From contig NZ_VTHK01000007.1 in NCBI RefSeq assembly GCF_009765355.1, positions 234,548 through 298,547 of the forward strand: a stretch of DNA of 64,000 nt. The letters run 5' to 3'. The notes beneath the pieces were generated by a model. That model was given only the letters and a program-made list of their open reading frames with translations. It was not told where the DNA came from and searched no databases. The DNA comes from Amycolatopsis anabasis (GTDB taxonomy: Bacteria > Actinomycetota > Actinomycetes > Mycobacteriales > Pseudonocardiaceae). Below are positions 39,626 through 48,626 of this stretch, in pieces (positions within the stretch are counted from its first letter, which is position 1; every line of letters starts with the position of its first letter). Made by a program: the position numbers and the translations under genes.

Positions 39626-40864
39626 TCAGAGGGCGATCCCGAGCAGGGAGTCCACCGCCGCGCGCACCACGGCGGGGGCGTCCGGGTCGCCGCCCTGGCG
39701 CTGCCGGGCTTCCTCGACCCACGCGTCCACCGCGGTCAGCGCCTTCGGGGTGTCGAGGTCGTTGGCCAGGTGGTCGCGCAACCGGGCGACGGTGTCCTCG
39801 GCGGGCGGACCGGCCGCCAGCGCCACCGCCTCCCGCCAGCGCGCGAGCCGTTCTTCGGCGCGGGCCAGCAGATCCGGGGTCCAGGCGCGGTCCTCGCGGT
39901 AGTGTCCGGCGAACAGCGCCAGCCGGATCGCCCCGGCCTCCACGCCGTCGGCCCGCAGCCGCGAGACGAACACCAGGTTCCCCCGGGACTTCGACATCTT
40001 CTCGCCGTCGAGGCCGATCATCCCGGCGTGCACGTAGTGGCGGGCGAACGGGTGCTCCCCCGACAGCGCCTCGGCGTGCGCCGCGCTGTACTCGTGGTGC
40101 GGGAACACCAGGTCCGATCCGCCGCCCTGGACGTCGAAGCCCATGCCCAGGCGGTTGATCGCGATCGCGCTGCATTCGATGTGCCAGCCGGGGCGGCCGG
40201 CGCCGAGTTCGGACTCCCAGGCCGGTTCGCCGGGACGGGCGCAGCGCCACAGCAACGCGTCCAGCGGGTCGCGCTTCCCGGGCCGGTCCGGGTCACCGCC
40301 GCGTTCGGCGAAGAACTTCGCCATCGTCTCCGCGTCGTAGTTGGACTCGTAACCGAACCGCCCGGTGGCGTTGTGGTCGAAGTAGACGTCCGGGTACTCG
40401 GGATCGTCGACCCGGTAGGCCGAACCGTCGGTGAGCAGCTTGGCGATCACCTCGACGATCTCCGGGATGCTCTCCACCGCGCCGACGAACTCGCGCGGCG
40501 GCACCACGCGCAGCGCTTCCATGTCCTCCCGGAACAGCGCGGTCTCCCGCATGCCGAGGACGATCCAGTCGTCCTGATCGCGCTCGGCCCGCTCCAGCAG
40601 CGGCTCGTCGACGTCGGTGACGTTCTGCACGTAGTACACCTCGTGGCCGGCGTCCAGCCACTGCCGGTGCACCAGGTCGAACGTGAGGTACGTGGCGGCG
40701 TGCCCGAGGTGGGTCGCGTCGTAGGGCGTGATGCCGCAGACGTACATGCGCGCGAGCTTCCCCGGGGTCGTGGGGCGCACCTGCCCGGTCGCGGTGTCGT
40801 ACAGCCGCAGCGGGCGAGCGGTTCCCGGCACTCGGGGAACGGTGACCGATGACCAAGTCTGCAT
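39626..40864 (-). CDS. mshC: Cysteine:glucosaminyl-inositol ligase (mycothiol synthesis)
   Basis: 412 residues with cysteinyl-tRNA synthetase-like fold: HIGH-type [47 protein letters not shown] and [14 protein letters not shown]. Relative to CysS it lacks the anticodon-binding domain, has the '[13 protein letters not shown]' start and the MshC length. It joins cysteine to GlcN-Ins, the third step of mycothiol synthesis, and marks the organism as an actinobacterium. No operon partners are obvious. Confidence 0.95.
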   Translation of the reverse strand: MQTWSSVTVPRVPGTARPLRLYDTATGQVRPTTPGKLARMYVCGITPYDATHLGHAATYLTFDLVHRQWLDAGHEVYYVQNVTDVDEPLLERAERDQDDWIVLGMRETALFREDMEALRVVPPREFVGAVESIPEIVEVIAKLLTDGSAYRVDDPEYPDVYFDHNATGRFGYESNYDAETMAKFFAERGGDPDRPGKRDPLDALLWRCARPGEPAWESELGAGRPGWHIECSAIAINRLGMGFDVQGGGSDLVFPHHEYSAAHAEALSGEHPFARHYVHAGMIGLDGEKMSKSRGNLVFVSRLRADGVEAGAIRLALFAGHYREDRAWTPDLLARAEERLARWREAVALAAGPPAEDTVARLRDHLANDLDTPKALTAVDAWVEEARQRQGGDPDAPAVVRAAVDSLLGIAL

Positions 40865-40937
40865 ACCCCAACCCTAAGCGTGCCTCAGCAAACCGTTCCC
40901 GCCCGGTGGGATTGATCGGTTGACACGCGCATCACCG

Positions 40938-40961
40938 CATGTACAAACTGTTTTTGTCATG
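40938..40961. promoter_or_regulatory. Inverted repeat over the ArsR-type start codon
   Basis: CATGTACAAA and TTTTTGTCATG form an imperfect inverted repeat overlapping the ATG at 40959. Autoregulation by the ArsR-type product is the simple reading. AT-rich compared with its surroundings. Confidence 0.4.
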
Positions 40962-41525
40962 AAAGACGTCTTGTACCTTGAGTCCCTCGAACAGGCCGAC
41001 GCGTTGCTCAAACCGATGCGGGTGGAGGTGCTCCGGCAGCTCGCCGAACCGCGCACCTGCACCGAGATCTCCGGCGTGCTGGGGCACAGCCCGCAGAAGA
41101 TCTACTACCACGTGCAGCGGCTCGCCGAGGCCGGACTGGTCGACCAGGTGGACTCCCGCCAGGTCCGCGGCATCACCGAGGGCATCTACCAGGCCAGCGC
41201 CCGCGCGTACTGGCTGTCGCCCCGCCTGGTCGGCACGATCGCGCCGCGGCGCGCGGGCGACGAGCTCAGCTTCGGGTACCTGCTCAACCTGGTCGAGCAG
41301 GTGCAGACCGACCTCGCCGATCTCGGCGGCGCGGCGGTGGACCTGCCGTCCCTGGCGGTGTCCGGGGAAATCCAGCTCGCCGCGGCCGACCGCTCCGCGT
41401 TCCTCGCCGAACTGCGCGACACCCTCCAGGAGCTGTGCACCCGCTACGGCGGCCCGGCGGACGCCGACCGCGACCCGTTCAAGATCGCGGTCGCCGTGTA
41501 CCCCAAGGGACAAGCCCGCGACTGA
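40959..41525 (+). CDS. ArsR-type HTH regulator
   Basis: 188 residues from ATG 40959. The winged HTH is clear: ADALLKPMRVEVLRQLAEPR, TCTEISGVLGHSPQKIYYHV and QRLAEAGLVDQVDSRQVRGI. The C-terminal half has no metal-binding cysteines and looks like a ligand or dimer domain. Members of this HTH_20-like group regulate neighbouring transport or metabolic genes. The convergent TetR gene ends two bases downstream, so its target is not obvious. Confidence 0.8.
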   Translation: MKDVLYLESLEQADALLKPMRVEVLRQLAEPRTCTEISGVLGHSPQKIYYHVQRLAEAGLVDQVDSRQVRGITEGIYQASARAYWLSPRLVGTIAPRRAGDELSFGYLLNLVEQVQTDLADLGGAAVDLPSLAVSGEIQLAAADRSAFLAELRDTLQELCTRYGGPADADRDPFKIAVAVYPKGQARD

Positions 41526-41526
41526 A

Positions 41527-42165
41527 TCAGGACCGGTTTCGCAGCGATTCGGCGCCGGGGAACGAAACCGCCCACATGGCCGCGAGGCCCTCGCTGAGAT
41601 CCGCACCGGCGGGCGCGCCCCGCGGATCGAGCAGCCATTGGACCGAGAGCCCGTCGCAGATCGCGATCACGAAACTCGCCACCGCGAGGCAGCGCGGGTC
41701 CTCCGGGGCCGAGCCGTCGCCCAGCGACTCCGCGACCAGCCCGGCGACCCGCGCGCGGCATCGCCGGTACTGTTCGGCGAACTGCTCGCGCAGCGACGGC
41801 ACCCGCTCGGCCTGCGCCAGAGCCTCCACATAGGACAGCAGGAGCGCGCGCTTCCCGGCCAGGCTGTCCAGCATCGTCACCCAGGCGACGCGCCCGCGCT
41901 CGATCGGGGAGGCCGCCGGATCGGCCATCGCCACCCTCGCCAGCTGATCGGTCCACTCCTCGAAGACCTCACCGATCGCCGCGTTGAGCAGACCGGCCTT
42001 GGAGCCGAAGTGGTAGCCGATCGAGGCCAGGTTCGTCCCCGAGGCGGCGACCAGATCACGGGTGGTGATGTGCGCGTAGCCCTTGTCTTCCAGCAACCTG
42101 CGCGCGGCGGCGAGCAGGTCTTCGCGGTGGCCCACCGGCTCAGCGTAGACCGTGACACTGGACAC
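41527..42165 (-). CDS. TetR-family regulator
   Basis: 212 residues from GTG 42165. A TTG further up, at 42201, would run through the operator and is less likely. The HTH is REDLLAAARRLLEDKGYAHI, TTRDLVAASGTNLASIGYHF and GSKAGLLNAAI. The C-terminal ligand domain has no recognised specificity. It diverges from the P450 gene at 42223, with a palindrome between them, so it probably represses that P450 and itself. Confidence 0.85.
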   Translation of the reverse strand: MSSVTVYAEPVGHREDLLAAARRLLEDKGYAHITTRDLVAASGTNLASIGYHFGSKAGLLNAAIGEVFEEWTDQLARVAMADPAASPIERGRVAWVTMLDSLAGKRALLLSYVEALAQAERVPSLREQFAEQYRRCRARVAGLVAESLGDGSAPEDPRCLAVASFVIAICDGLSVQWLLDPRGAPAGADLSEGLAAMWAVSFPGAESLRNRS

Positions 42166-42171
42166 AGGATC

Positions 42172-42198
42172 TATACGGGCGTATAAAACGGACGTATA
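42172..42198. promoter_or_regulatory. TetR operator candidate between tetR and P450
   Basis: TATACG-GG-CGTATA (42172-42185) is a perfect 6+6 palindrome, and a third CGTATA half-site follows at 42193-42198. It lies in the 57-base gap between divergent regulator and P450 starts. Confidence 0.7.
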
Positions 42199-42222
42199 CA
42201 ACTACGCCGAGGAGTCGTGCCG

Positions 42223-43572
42223 ATGACGACCGACGCCGCACCGCCCGCCCTCCAGTCCCCCGCCGCGACGGACTCCCTGCCCCTGCCGCCCGGACCGCGG
42301 CTGCCGCTCCCGGTGCAGTCCTACCTGTTCGGCGCGCGGCGGCACCGCTGGCTCCCGCGCGTCCGGCGCCGCTACGGCGATATCGTGCACCTGCGCATCT
42401 TTCCCGAGCGCAACCTCGTGCAACTGGCCGATGTCGAGCACATCCGCGAGGTCTTCAGCGGTCCGGTCAGCACCTTCCACGCGGGCGAGGGCAACGTCGT
42501 CCTCAAGCCGATCATGGGCGAGCATTCGGTGCTGATCACCGATGAGGACGTGCACCTGCGTGCCCGCAAACTGCTCATGCCCGCCTTCCACGGCGCGGCC
42601 CTGCGCGGCTACCGGGAGCTGGTCACCGAACTCGCCACCGCGGAGGTCGAGCGCTGGCCCGCCGGGCGGCCGTTCCGGTCGCACGACCGGATGCACGCAC
42701 TGACCCTGGAGATCATCCTGCGCGTGGTCTTCGGCGTGACCGACGGCCCGCGCCTGGACGAACTGCGCACGCTGCTGCGCAAGATCGTCGCCGTCGGCCC
42801 GCTCGACGTGCTGGGCTGGCACAAACCGGCGTTGCAGCGGTTCGGTCCGTGGCGGCGCAACGCCGCCACCGCCCGCCGCGCCGACGAGCTGATCTACGCC
42901 GAGATCGCCGACCGGCGCCGCGCGGACGATCTGGACGACCGCACCGACGTGCTGTCCCGCCTGCTCACCGTCCCCGCCGAGGACGATCGCCTCTCCGACG
43001 CGGAGTTGCGGGACCAACTGGTGACGCTCCTGCTGGCCGGGCACGAGACCACCGCGACCGCGCTCGCCTGGTCGTTCCACGAACTCGCCCGCGATCCCGC
43101 GCGGCTGGACACCGCCACCCGCGCGGCCGACGACGGCGACGAGAAGTACCTGGAGGCGGTCGCGAAGGAGGCCATGCGCCTGCACCCCGTCATCTCCGAG
43201 GTGGCGCGGAGGCTGACCCGGGACGTCGAGATCGGCGGGTACCGGATCCCCGCGGGCTTCACCGTGATGCCCTCGATCAGCCTGGTCCAGGGCGACCCCG
43301 CCCACCATCCCGAACCCGCGCAGTTCCGGCCGGAACGCTTCCTCGACGGCGGCCCCGCCACCGGTTCCTGGTTCCCGTTCGGCGGCGGGGTGCGCCGCTG
43401 CCTCGGCGCCGGTTTCTCGCTCCTGGAGGCCACGATCGTGTTGCGGGAAGTCCTTTCCCGCTACCGCCTCGCCCCGGACCGCCTGTCTCCGGAACCCGCC
43501 CGCGCCCGCAACATCACCCTGGTCCCGGCCCGCGGCGCCCGCATCGTGATTACCCCCCGAAACAAGGTGTAA
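42223..43572 (+). CDS. Cytochrome P450
   Basis: 449 residues from ATG 42223, preceded by GAGGAG. Motifs: I-helix LVTLLLAGHETTATALAWSF, ExxR in YLEAVAKEAMRLHPVISEVA (with R), PERF in AQFRPERFLDGG, and heme site WFPFGGGVRRCLGAGFSLLE. Sequence type (PPGPRLPLPVQSYLF start, HPVISEVARRL) resembles CYP110/CYP135/CYP138-type enzymes for lipids, terpenes or alkanes. Regulation by the divergent TetR is likely. Confidence 0.92.
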   Translation: MTTDAAPPALQSPAATDSLPLPPGPRLPLPVQSYLFGARRHRWLPRVRRRYGDIVHLRIFPERNLVQLADVEHIREVFSGPVSTFHAGEGNVVLKPIMGEHSVLITDEDVHLRARKLLMPAFHGAALRGYRELVTELATAEVERWPAGRPFRSHDRMHALTLEIILRVVFGVTDGPRLDELRTLLRKIVAVGPLDVLGWHKPALQRFGPWRRNAATARRADELIYAEIADRRRADDLDDRTDVLSRLLTVPAEDDRLSDAELRDQLVTLLLAGHETTATALAWSFHELARDPARLDTATRAADDGDEKYLEAVAKEAMRLHPVISEVARRLTRDVEIGGYRIPAGFTVMPSISLVQGDPAHHPEPAQFRPERFLDGGPATGSWFPFGGGVRRCLGAGFSLLEATIVLREVLSRYRLAPDRLSPEPARARNITLVPARGARIVITPRNKV

Positions 43573-43620
43573 TCGAATAGTGATGTGAACTAGGTTACAA
43601 AACCCCTCCGACGGGCGACT

Positions 43621-43632
43621 CACCTAAAGGTG
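43621..43632. promoter_or_regulatory. Short palindrome upstream of the protease gene
   Basis: CACCTAAAGGTG is a perfect 12-base palindrome 24 bases before the protease start. It may be an operator or a small mRNA hairpin in the 83-base gap. Confidence 0.4.
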
Positions 43633-43655
43633 TTGAATGCCCGAAGCGGAGAGGG

Positions 43656-44858
43656 ATGACGATCATGACGGATCCGGTAGGCGGCACAACCGGTCGCTAC
43701 CTGGTGTTGCTGGACGCGGACGCCGGCCCGGAGGGGTTGACGTCGATCGCCGATGTCGCGGGCATCCGCGCGTCCAGCACGGCCGATCTCGACGGCGCTT
43801 CGGCCGCCGAGCTCCTGGACACCGCGGACGGCCTGCTCATGCACGAGCTGAACGTCGCCGTCGTCTCCGCGGACGCCGATCAGTACGCGGCGCTCACCAA
43901 CGCGGTCGACCAACCCGGGCCGATCTCGATGGTGGAAGCCGAACGCGTGGTCTACGCGATCGACGCGCCCGCCGAACCCGCCTCCGCCCCGGAAGCCTTC
44001 CCGGTCGACGAGAGCGCCTTCACCTGGGGGCTGCAGGCGGTCCGGGCGGCGGACAGCAAGGCCACCGGCGCCGGGATCAAGGTGGCCGTGCTGGACACCG
44101 GGTTCGACCTCGGGCATCCCGACTTCGCCGGGCGGACGGTCGTGCACAACTCCTTCATTCCGGGGGAGGCGGTGCAGGACGGCCACGGCCACGGCACGCA
44201 CTGCATCGGCACCTCCTGCGGGCCCCGGAAGCCGGAAGTCGCACCGGGCTACGGGCTGGCCTACGAGGCCGAGATCCACGCCGGAAAGGTGCTCAGCAAC
44301 GCGGGATCCGGCACCGATGGCGGCATCCTCGCCGGGATCTCCTGGGCGATCACCAACGGGTGCGCGGTGGTGTCGATGTCGCTGGGCGCCGCGGCGCAGC
44401 CGGGCCAGCCGTTCTCCCGCACGTTCGAGCGGATCGGCCGCCGCGCGCTCACCCGCGGCACGCTGATCATCGCCGCGGCGGGGAATTCGAGCCAGCGCTC
44501 GCGCGGGCTCGTCGCGCCGGTGGGGCACCCCGCGAACTGCCCGTCGTTCCTGGCGGTCGGCGCGATCGACGTCCGGGGCGCGATCGCCGACTTCTCCTGC
44601 GGCACGGTGGACCAGCACGGCGCGATCGACGTGGTGGGCCCGGGCGTGGACGTGCACTCGAGCTGGCCGGTGCCGACGCGGTACCGCAGGATCAGCGGCA
44701 CCAGCATGGCCACCCCGCACGTCTCGGGCGTCGCCGCGCTCACCGCGCAGGCGCACAACGCGCGCGGCTGGGAACTGTGGGCTCGCCTCAGCCAGTCCGC
44801 TCGCCGGGCGCCGCTGCTGTCGACCGACGCGGGCGCCGGATTGGTACAAGCTCCGTAG
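43656..44858 (+). CDS. Subtilisin-like serine protease (S8), no signal peptide
   Basis: 400 residues. The catalytic triad is intact: Asp in IKVAVLDTGFDLGHPDFAG, His in GHGHGTHCIGTSCG and Ser in ISGTSMATPHVSGVAAL, with the oxyanion Asn in IIAAAGNSSQ. There is an N-terminal domain of about 110 residues (RYLVLLDADAGPEGLTSIAD, MVEAERVVYAIDA) that resembles a propeptide. No signal peptide is seen at either ATG (43656 or 43665), so it acts inside the cell or is exported another way. The next gene encodes a separate small I9-like protein. Confidence 0.88.
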   Translation: MTIMTDPVGGTTGRYLVLLDADAGPEGLTSIADVAGIRASSTADLDGASAAELLDTADGLLMHELNVAVVSADADQYAALTNAVDQPGPISMVEAERVVYAIDAPAEPASAPEAFPVDESAFTWGLQAVRAADSKATGAGIKVAVLDTGFDLGHPDFAGRTVVHNSFIPGEAVQDGHGHGTHCIGTSCGPRKPEVAPGYGLAYEAEIHAGKVLSNAGSGTDGGILAGISWAITNGCAVVSMSLGAAAQPGQPFSRTFERIGRRALTRGTLIIAAAGNSSQRSRGLVAPVGHPANCPSFLAVGAIDVRGAIADFSCGTVDQHGAIDVVGPGVDVHSSWPVPTRYRRISGTSMATPHVSGVAALTAQAHNARGWELWARLSQSARRAPLLSTDAGAGLVQAP

Positions 44859-44878
44859 CGGAAGGACGGGATCCGCCG

Positions 44879-45118
44879 GTGGAACCGGACCGCAAGGTGG
44901 TGGTGTCGGTCGCCGAGGACCGGCACGGCGCCCTGGCAGACGTCGTCACGGCCCTGCGCGCGGCGGGGATGAACGTCGATCACGTGCTCGAACCCATCGG
45001 CACGGTCACCGGGTCGCTGGGTTCGAGCACGGTGAACGCGCTGCGCTCCGTCCCCGGGGTGGCCGAGGTCGAACTGGCCCGGGAGTACCAGTTGCCGCCC
45101 GAGGGTGAACCGCAGTAG
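44879..45118 (+). CDS. Small I9/propeptide-like protein
   Basis: 79 residues from GTG 44879, with GGAAGGA upstream: MEPDRKVVVSVAEDRHGALA, DVVTALRAAGMNVDHVLEPI, GTVTGSLGSSTVNALRSVPG and VAEVELAREYQLPPEG. The beta-alpha-beta pattern with 'GSL.SS...LRSVPGVAEVE......LPP' matches peptidase inhibitor I9 (subtilisin prosegment) domains. It lies 20 bases behind the protease and overlaps the next start by one base. It is probably an inhibitor or folding chaperone acting in trans. Confidence 0.7.
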   Translation: MEPDRKVVVSVAEDRHGALADVVTALRAAGMNVDHVLEPIGTVTGSLGSSTVNALRSVPGVAEVELAREYQLPPEGEPQ

Positions 45119-45717
45119 TGGCGAGTCCGGGCGCCTGGGAACCCGCTACTCCCGCGGAAGTGCACGCGCTCTTCGCGGAGCTCGGCGTGCCGTGGTGGCT
45201 GGCCGGTGGGTACGCGATCGAGTCCGCCGTGGGGCGGCGGTTGCGCGAACACGGCGACATCGACGTGCTGCTCCTGCGCCGCGATCAGCTCGCGGCGCAG
45301 GAGGCCCTCGCCGGTTGGGAGTGGCACGCCGCCGAGCCACCCGGGACGCTGCGCCCCTGGGCGCCGGGCGAACTGCTTCCCGTTGGCGTGCATGACATCT
45401 GGTGCCGTCCCGGACCGGAAGCGCCCTGGCGCGTCCAGCTCATGCTCGACGAGTCGATGGGCGAGTACTGGGTGTCCCGGCGCGATCCGCGCGTGCTCCG
45501 GGAGATCTCGTCGATCGGCCGCACCGGGGACGACGGGGTCCCTTACCTGGCACCGGAAATCCAGCTCTTCTACAAGGCCCGGGAGCCGCGCCCGAAGGAC
45601 GAGACCGATTTCGCGGCGGCGCTGCCCGGCTTGTCCGCACCGCAGCGCCGGTGGCTGCGGGACGCGATCGCGACGACCTACGGCGAACATCCCTGGCACG
45701 CACGACTCGCGGATTAG
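45118..45717 (+). CDS. Aminoglycoside nucleotidyltransferase-like protein
   Basis: 199 residues with a GTG start at 45118. The nucleotidyltransferase fold motif is WWLAGGYAIESAVGRRLREH and GDIDVLLLRRDQ (GG...DxD). A third acidic position is likely in WRVQLMLDES. The layout resembles AadB/LinB-type nucleotidyltransferases that adenylylate drugs, but chromosomal relatives often have unknown substrates. It overlaps the stop of the I9-like gene by one base, suggesting one transcript with the protease. Confidence 0.72.
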   Translation: MASPGAWEPATPAEVHALFAELGVPWWLAGGYAIESAVGRRLREHGDIDVLLLRRDQLAAQEALAGWEWHAAEPPGTLRPWAPGELLPVGVHDIWCRPGPEAPWRVQLMLDESMGEYWVSRRDPRVLREISSIGRTGDDGVPYLAPEIQLFYKAREPRPKDETDFAAALPGLSAPQRRWLRDAIATTYGEHPWHARLAD

Positions 45718-45724
45718 GTCGTGG

Positions 45725-46447
45725 TCACATCCGCTGCCATTGGCGGCTCATCCGGCGCCGGGCGGGAAGCCGGGCGGTCCGGCTGCGGTAGACGATGTAG
45801 GGCCGGAACAGGTAACGCACCGGCGCGCTGAAGGCGTGCACGAGCCGGGAGAACGGCCAGAACGCGAACAGGACCATCCCGGCGAGGACGTGGATCCGGT
45901 AGGTCAGCGGCGCACCCGCCATCAGCGCGGGATCCGGGTGCAGCGCGAACACGCCGCGGAACCAGGGGGCGACCGTGGTGCGGTAGTCGTAACCGCCGCC
46001 GACGCCGTTGGTGAACACGGTCGTGGTCAGCCCGGCGACCAGGGCGACGCCCAGCAGCACGTACATCACGGTGTCGTTGCGCGTGGTCGCTGCCCGCACC
46101 GCCGGGGTGCGCCACCGGCGCAGGAGCAGCACGCCGAGCCCGCCGATCGCGGCGACGCCCGCGACCGTGCCCAGGCCCAGCGACACCAGGTGGTACCGCT
46201 CCTCGTCCACGCCGACGAGCTCGGTGAGGCTCTTGGGAACGAGCAGGCCGAGGACGTGCCCGCCCACCACGAACAACAGTCCGAAGTGGAATATCGGGCT
46301 GCCGATCCGCAGCAGCCGCGATTCGTAGAGCTGCGAGGATCGCGTGGTCAGGCCGAACCGGTCGTGGCGGTACCGCCAGATCGTGCCGGCGATCAACAGG
46401 ACGAGGGTGACATACGGCGCGGCCACCCACAGCAGGATGTCGGTCAT
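45725..46447 (-). CDS. narI: Respiratory nitrate reductase, gamma subunit
   Basis: 240 residues, five likely membrane helices. Heme-ligating histidines are expected in GSPIFHFGLLFVVGGHVLGL and in the C-terminal YRIHVLAGMVLFAFWPFSRL and VHAFSAPVRY. It carries electrons from menaquinol to NarH. It overlaps narJ by four bases. The stop converges on the nucleotidyltransferase gene seven bases away. Confidence 0.95.
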   Translation of the reverse strand: MTDILLWVAAPYVTLVLLIAGTIWRYRHDRFGLTTRSSQLYESRLLRIGSPIFHFGLLFVVGGHVLGLLVPKSLTELVGVDEERYHLVSLGLGTVAGVAAIGGLGVLLLRRWRTPAVRAATTRNDTVMYVLLGVALVAGLTTTVFTNGVGGGYDYRTTVAPWFRGVFALHPDPALMAGAPLTYRIHVLAGMVLFAFWPFSRLVHAFSAPVRYLFRPYIVYRSRTARLPARRRMSRQWQRM

Positions 46448-47064
46448 CGGTGTGCTCCCGGACGCGCGACGGGGAAGGGATCGAGGCCGACCTGTTCGGC
46501 CGGTGGCACCACGGGCAGGGACGCATCCCCGCGGGGCAGGGTTTCCAGCACCGCCCGCACGGCCGAGGCGTACGGGGTGCCGAACTTCTCCAGGTTGGCG
46601 GCGAGCAGGACGAGCCCCGGGCGGTATTCGGTCAGCAGCGCGGTACCGGCCGCTCCCTCGTTCCCGGCGAACTCGAGCACCACCGGCAGGAAGTCCGGCA
46701 GTTCGCCGGGCAGCAGGGTCAGGCCGTGGGCGCGGTAGAGCCGCTTGATCCGCACCAGCGACGCGCCGCGGCGGCGGGTGTCGCCGTCGGCGTACCAGGT
46801 CAGGTACAGGCATCTGCGGGGGCTGGTGTCGAAGGTGCGGACGTAGTGCTGCGCGACCTCGGCCGGGCTCGTCGCGGCGAGGTGCTCCAGGAGCCGGGAC
46901 AACTCGGCGCGGGCGGGCTGCTCGGGCAGGGCGTCGACGGCGGCGCGGACTACGGGCAGCGCGCCGAACGCGCCCTCGTCCGGATACTGCAGGCACCAGC
47001 CCGCGGCACGCCGGATCACCGCCACCGCGCGCTCGGAGTCCGCGCACCCGCGGCGCCGGATCAC
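46444..47064 (-). CDS. narJ: Nitrate reductase molybdenum cofactor assembly chaperone
   Basis: 206 residues, GTG start at 47064 overlapping the narH stop (GTGA). Typical NarJ features: AAGWCLQYPDEGAFGALPVV, QHYVRTFDTSPRRCLYLTWY and GELPDFLPVVLEFA. It holds apo-NarG for cofactor insertion and is not part of the final complex. Confidence 0.93.
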   Translation of the reverse strand: MIRRRGCADSERAVAVIRRAAGWCLQYPDEGAFGALPVVRAAVDALPEQPARAELSRLLEHLAATSPAEVAQHYVRTFDTSPRRCLYLTWYADGDTRRRGASLVRIKRLYRAHGLTLLPGELPDFLPVVLEFAGNEGAAGTALLTEYRPGLVLLAANLEKFGTPYASAVRAVLETLPRGDASLPVVPPAEQVGLDPFPVARPGAHR

Positions 47065-48626
47065 TTCCGGCCTCGATCCGCGGTTTCCCCGCGCAGCGAG
47101 GGAAACAGGCCGTCCGGACGGCTTCCCTCTCGCCAGCTGAACAGGTTCACCGTTCCGCCGCCGCCCATGCCCGGACCGCCGTCGGTGTCCAGGCTGCACT
47201 TCGTGGCGATGGCTTCGAGGTCGTGCGCCTGGGCGACCCCCGCGGTCGGGATCACGTACCGCTCTTCGTATTTGGCCAGCGCGAGGAGCCGGTACAGCGA
47301 CTTCAGCCCGGCCCCGGTCGTCCCGACGGCCTCGGCGATCTCGTCGCGCGGCTCGTCGCCGAGGTTGACCGCGCGCATGAACGACCGCATGGCGGCGAGC
47401 TTGCGCAGGCTGGCGCGGACCGGTTCCGGATCACCGGCGGTGAACAGTTCGGCGAGGTAGGACACCGGGATGCGCAGGGTGTCGATGGCGCCGAAGAGGT
47501 TGTTCCCGTCCTCGCCGTCGAATCCGCTGCCCGCGACCGCGTCGACCACCGGGGACAGCGGCGGGATGTACCAGACCATCGGCATGGTGCGGTATTCCGG
47601 ATGCAGCGGGAGCGCGACGCGGTGGCGGCAGATGAGGTCGTACACCGGGGACCGCTGCGCGGCGGTGATCCAGTCGTGCGGGATGCCCGTCCGTTCGGCC
47701 GCCTCGATCACCGCCGGATCGTCCGGATCGCAGAACACGTCGAGCTGCGCGGAGTAGAGCTGGTGCTCCTCCGCCACGCTCGCCGCGGCGAGCACCTTGT
47801 CGGCGTCGTAGAGGACCACCCCGATGTGCCGCAGCCGACCGACGCAGGTTTCCGCGCAGACCGTGGGCTGGCCGGCTTCGACGCGCGGATAGCAGAACGT
47901 GCACTTCTCCGCCTTGCCGGTCTTGTGGTTGAAGTAGACCTTCTTGTACGGGCAACCGGTCACGCACATCCGCCAGCCGCGGCAGGCGTCCTGGTCGACC
48001 AGCACGATGCCGTCCTCGACCCGCTTGTACATCGCGCCGGACGGGCAACTGGCCACACAGGACGGATTGAGGCAGTGCTCGCAGATCCTGGGCAGGTAGA
48101 ACATGAACGTCTGCTCGAACTCGAACTTGATCTGGTCGCTGATCCTGGTCAGCAGCGGGTCGCGTTCGCCGTGCTCGGCCGCGCCGCCGAGGTCGTCGTC
48201 CCAGTTGGGCCCCCACTTCGGCTGGTACGGGCGCCCGCTGAGCTGCGAGGTCGGCCGGGCGGTCGGCACGTCGTCGCCGAGCGGGGCCTCGGTCAGATTG
48301 CGGTACTCGTACGTCCACGGCTCGTAGTAGTCGCCGATCTCCGGTAGATCGGGGTTCGCGAACAGGGAGAGCAGCTTGCGGGCCCGCCCGCCCGCGCGGA
48401 GCTTCAACCGGCCGCGGCGGGTGCGTTCCCAGCCGCCGCGCCAGCGGTCCTGGTCCTCGTACCGGCGCGGAAACCCTTGTCCGGGACGGGTTTCCACGTT
48501 GTTGAACCAGGCGTACTCGACGCCGCCCCGGTTCGTCCACGCCTGCTTGCAGGTGACCGAACAGGTGTGGCAGCCGATGCACTTGTCCAGGTTCATCACC
48601 ATCGCCAGCTGCGCCATGATGCGCAT
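47061..48626 (-). CDS. narH: Respiratory nitrate reductase, beta subunit
   Basis: 521 residues. Cysteine clusters for iron-sulfur centres: LDKCIGCHTCSVTCKQAW, ICEHCLNPSCVASCPSGA, DQDACRGWRMCVTGCPYKKV and AEKCTFCYPR...CAETCVGR. The CRGWRMC spacing with a Trp in place of a Cys is the known [3Fe-4S] site of NarH. It passes electrons from NarI to NarG on the inner membrane face. It overlaps narG by one base. Confidence 0.96.
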   Translation of the reverse strand: MRIMAQLAMVMNLDKCIGCHTCSVTCKQAWTNRGGVEYAWFNNVETRPGQGFPRRYEDQDRWRGGWERTRRGRLKLRAGGRARKLLSLFANPDLPEIGDYYEPWTYEYRNLTEAPLGDDVPTARPTSQLSGRPYQPKWGPNWDDDLGGAAEHGERDPLLTRISDQIKFEFEQTFMFYLPRICEHCLNPSCVASCPSGAMYKRVEDGIVLVDQDACRGWRMCVTGCPYKKVYFNHKTGKAEKCTFCYPRVEAGQPTVCAETCVGRLRHIGVVLYDADKVLAAASVAEEHQLYSAQLDVFCDPDDPAVIEAAERTGIPHDWITAAQRSPVYDLICRHRVALPLHPEYRTMPMVWYIPPLSPVVDAVAGSGFDGEDGNNLFGAIDTLRIPVSYLAELFTAGDPEPVRASLRKLAAMRSFMRAVNLGDEPRDEIAEAVGTTGAGLKSLYRLLALAKYEERYVIPTAGVAQAHDLEAIATKCSLDTDGGPGMGGGGTVNLFSWREGSRPDGLFPSLRGETADRGRK

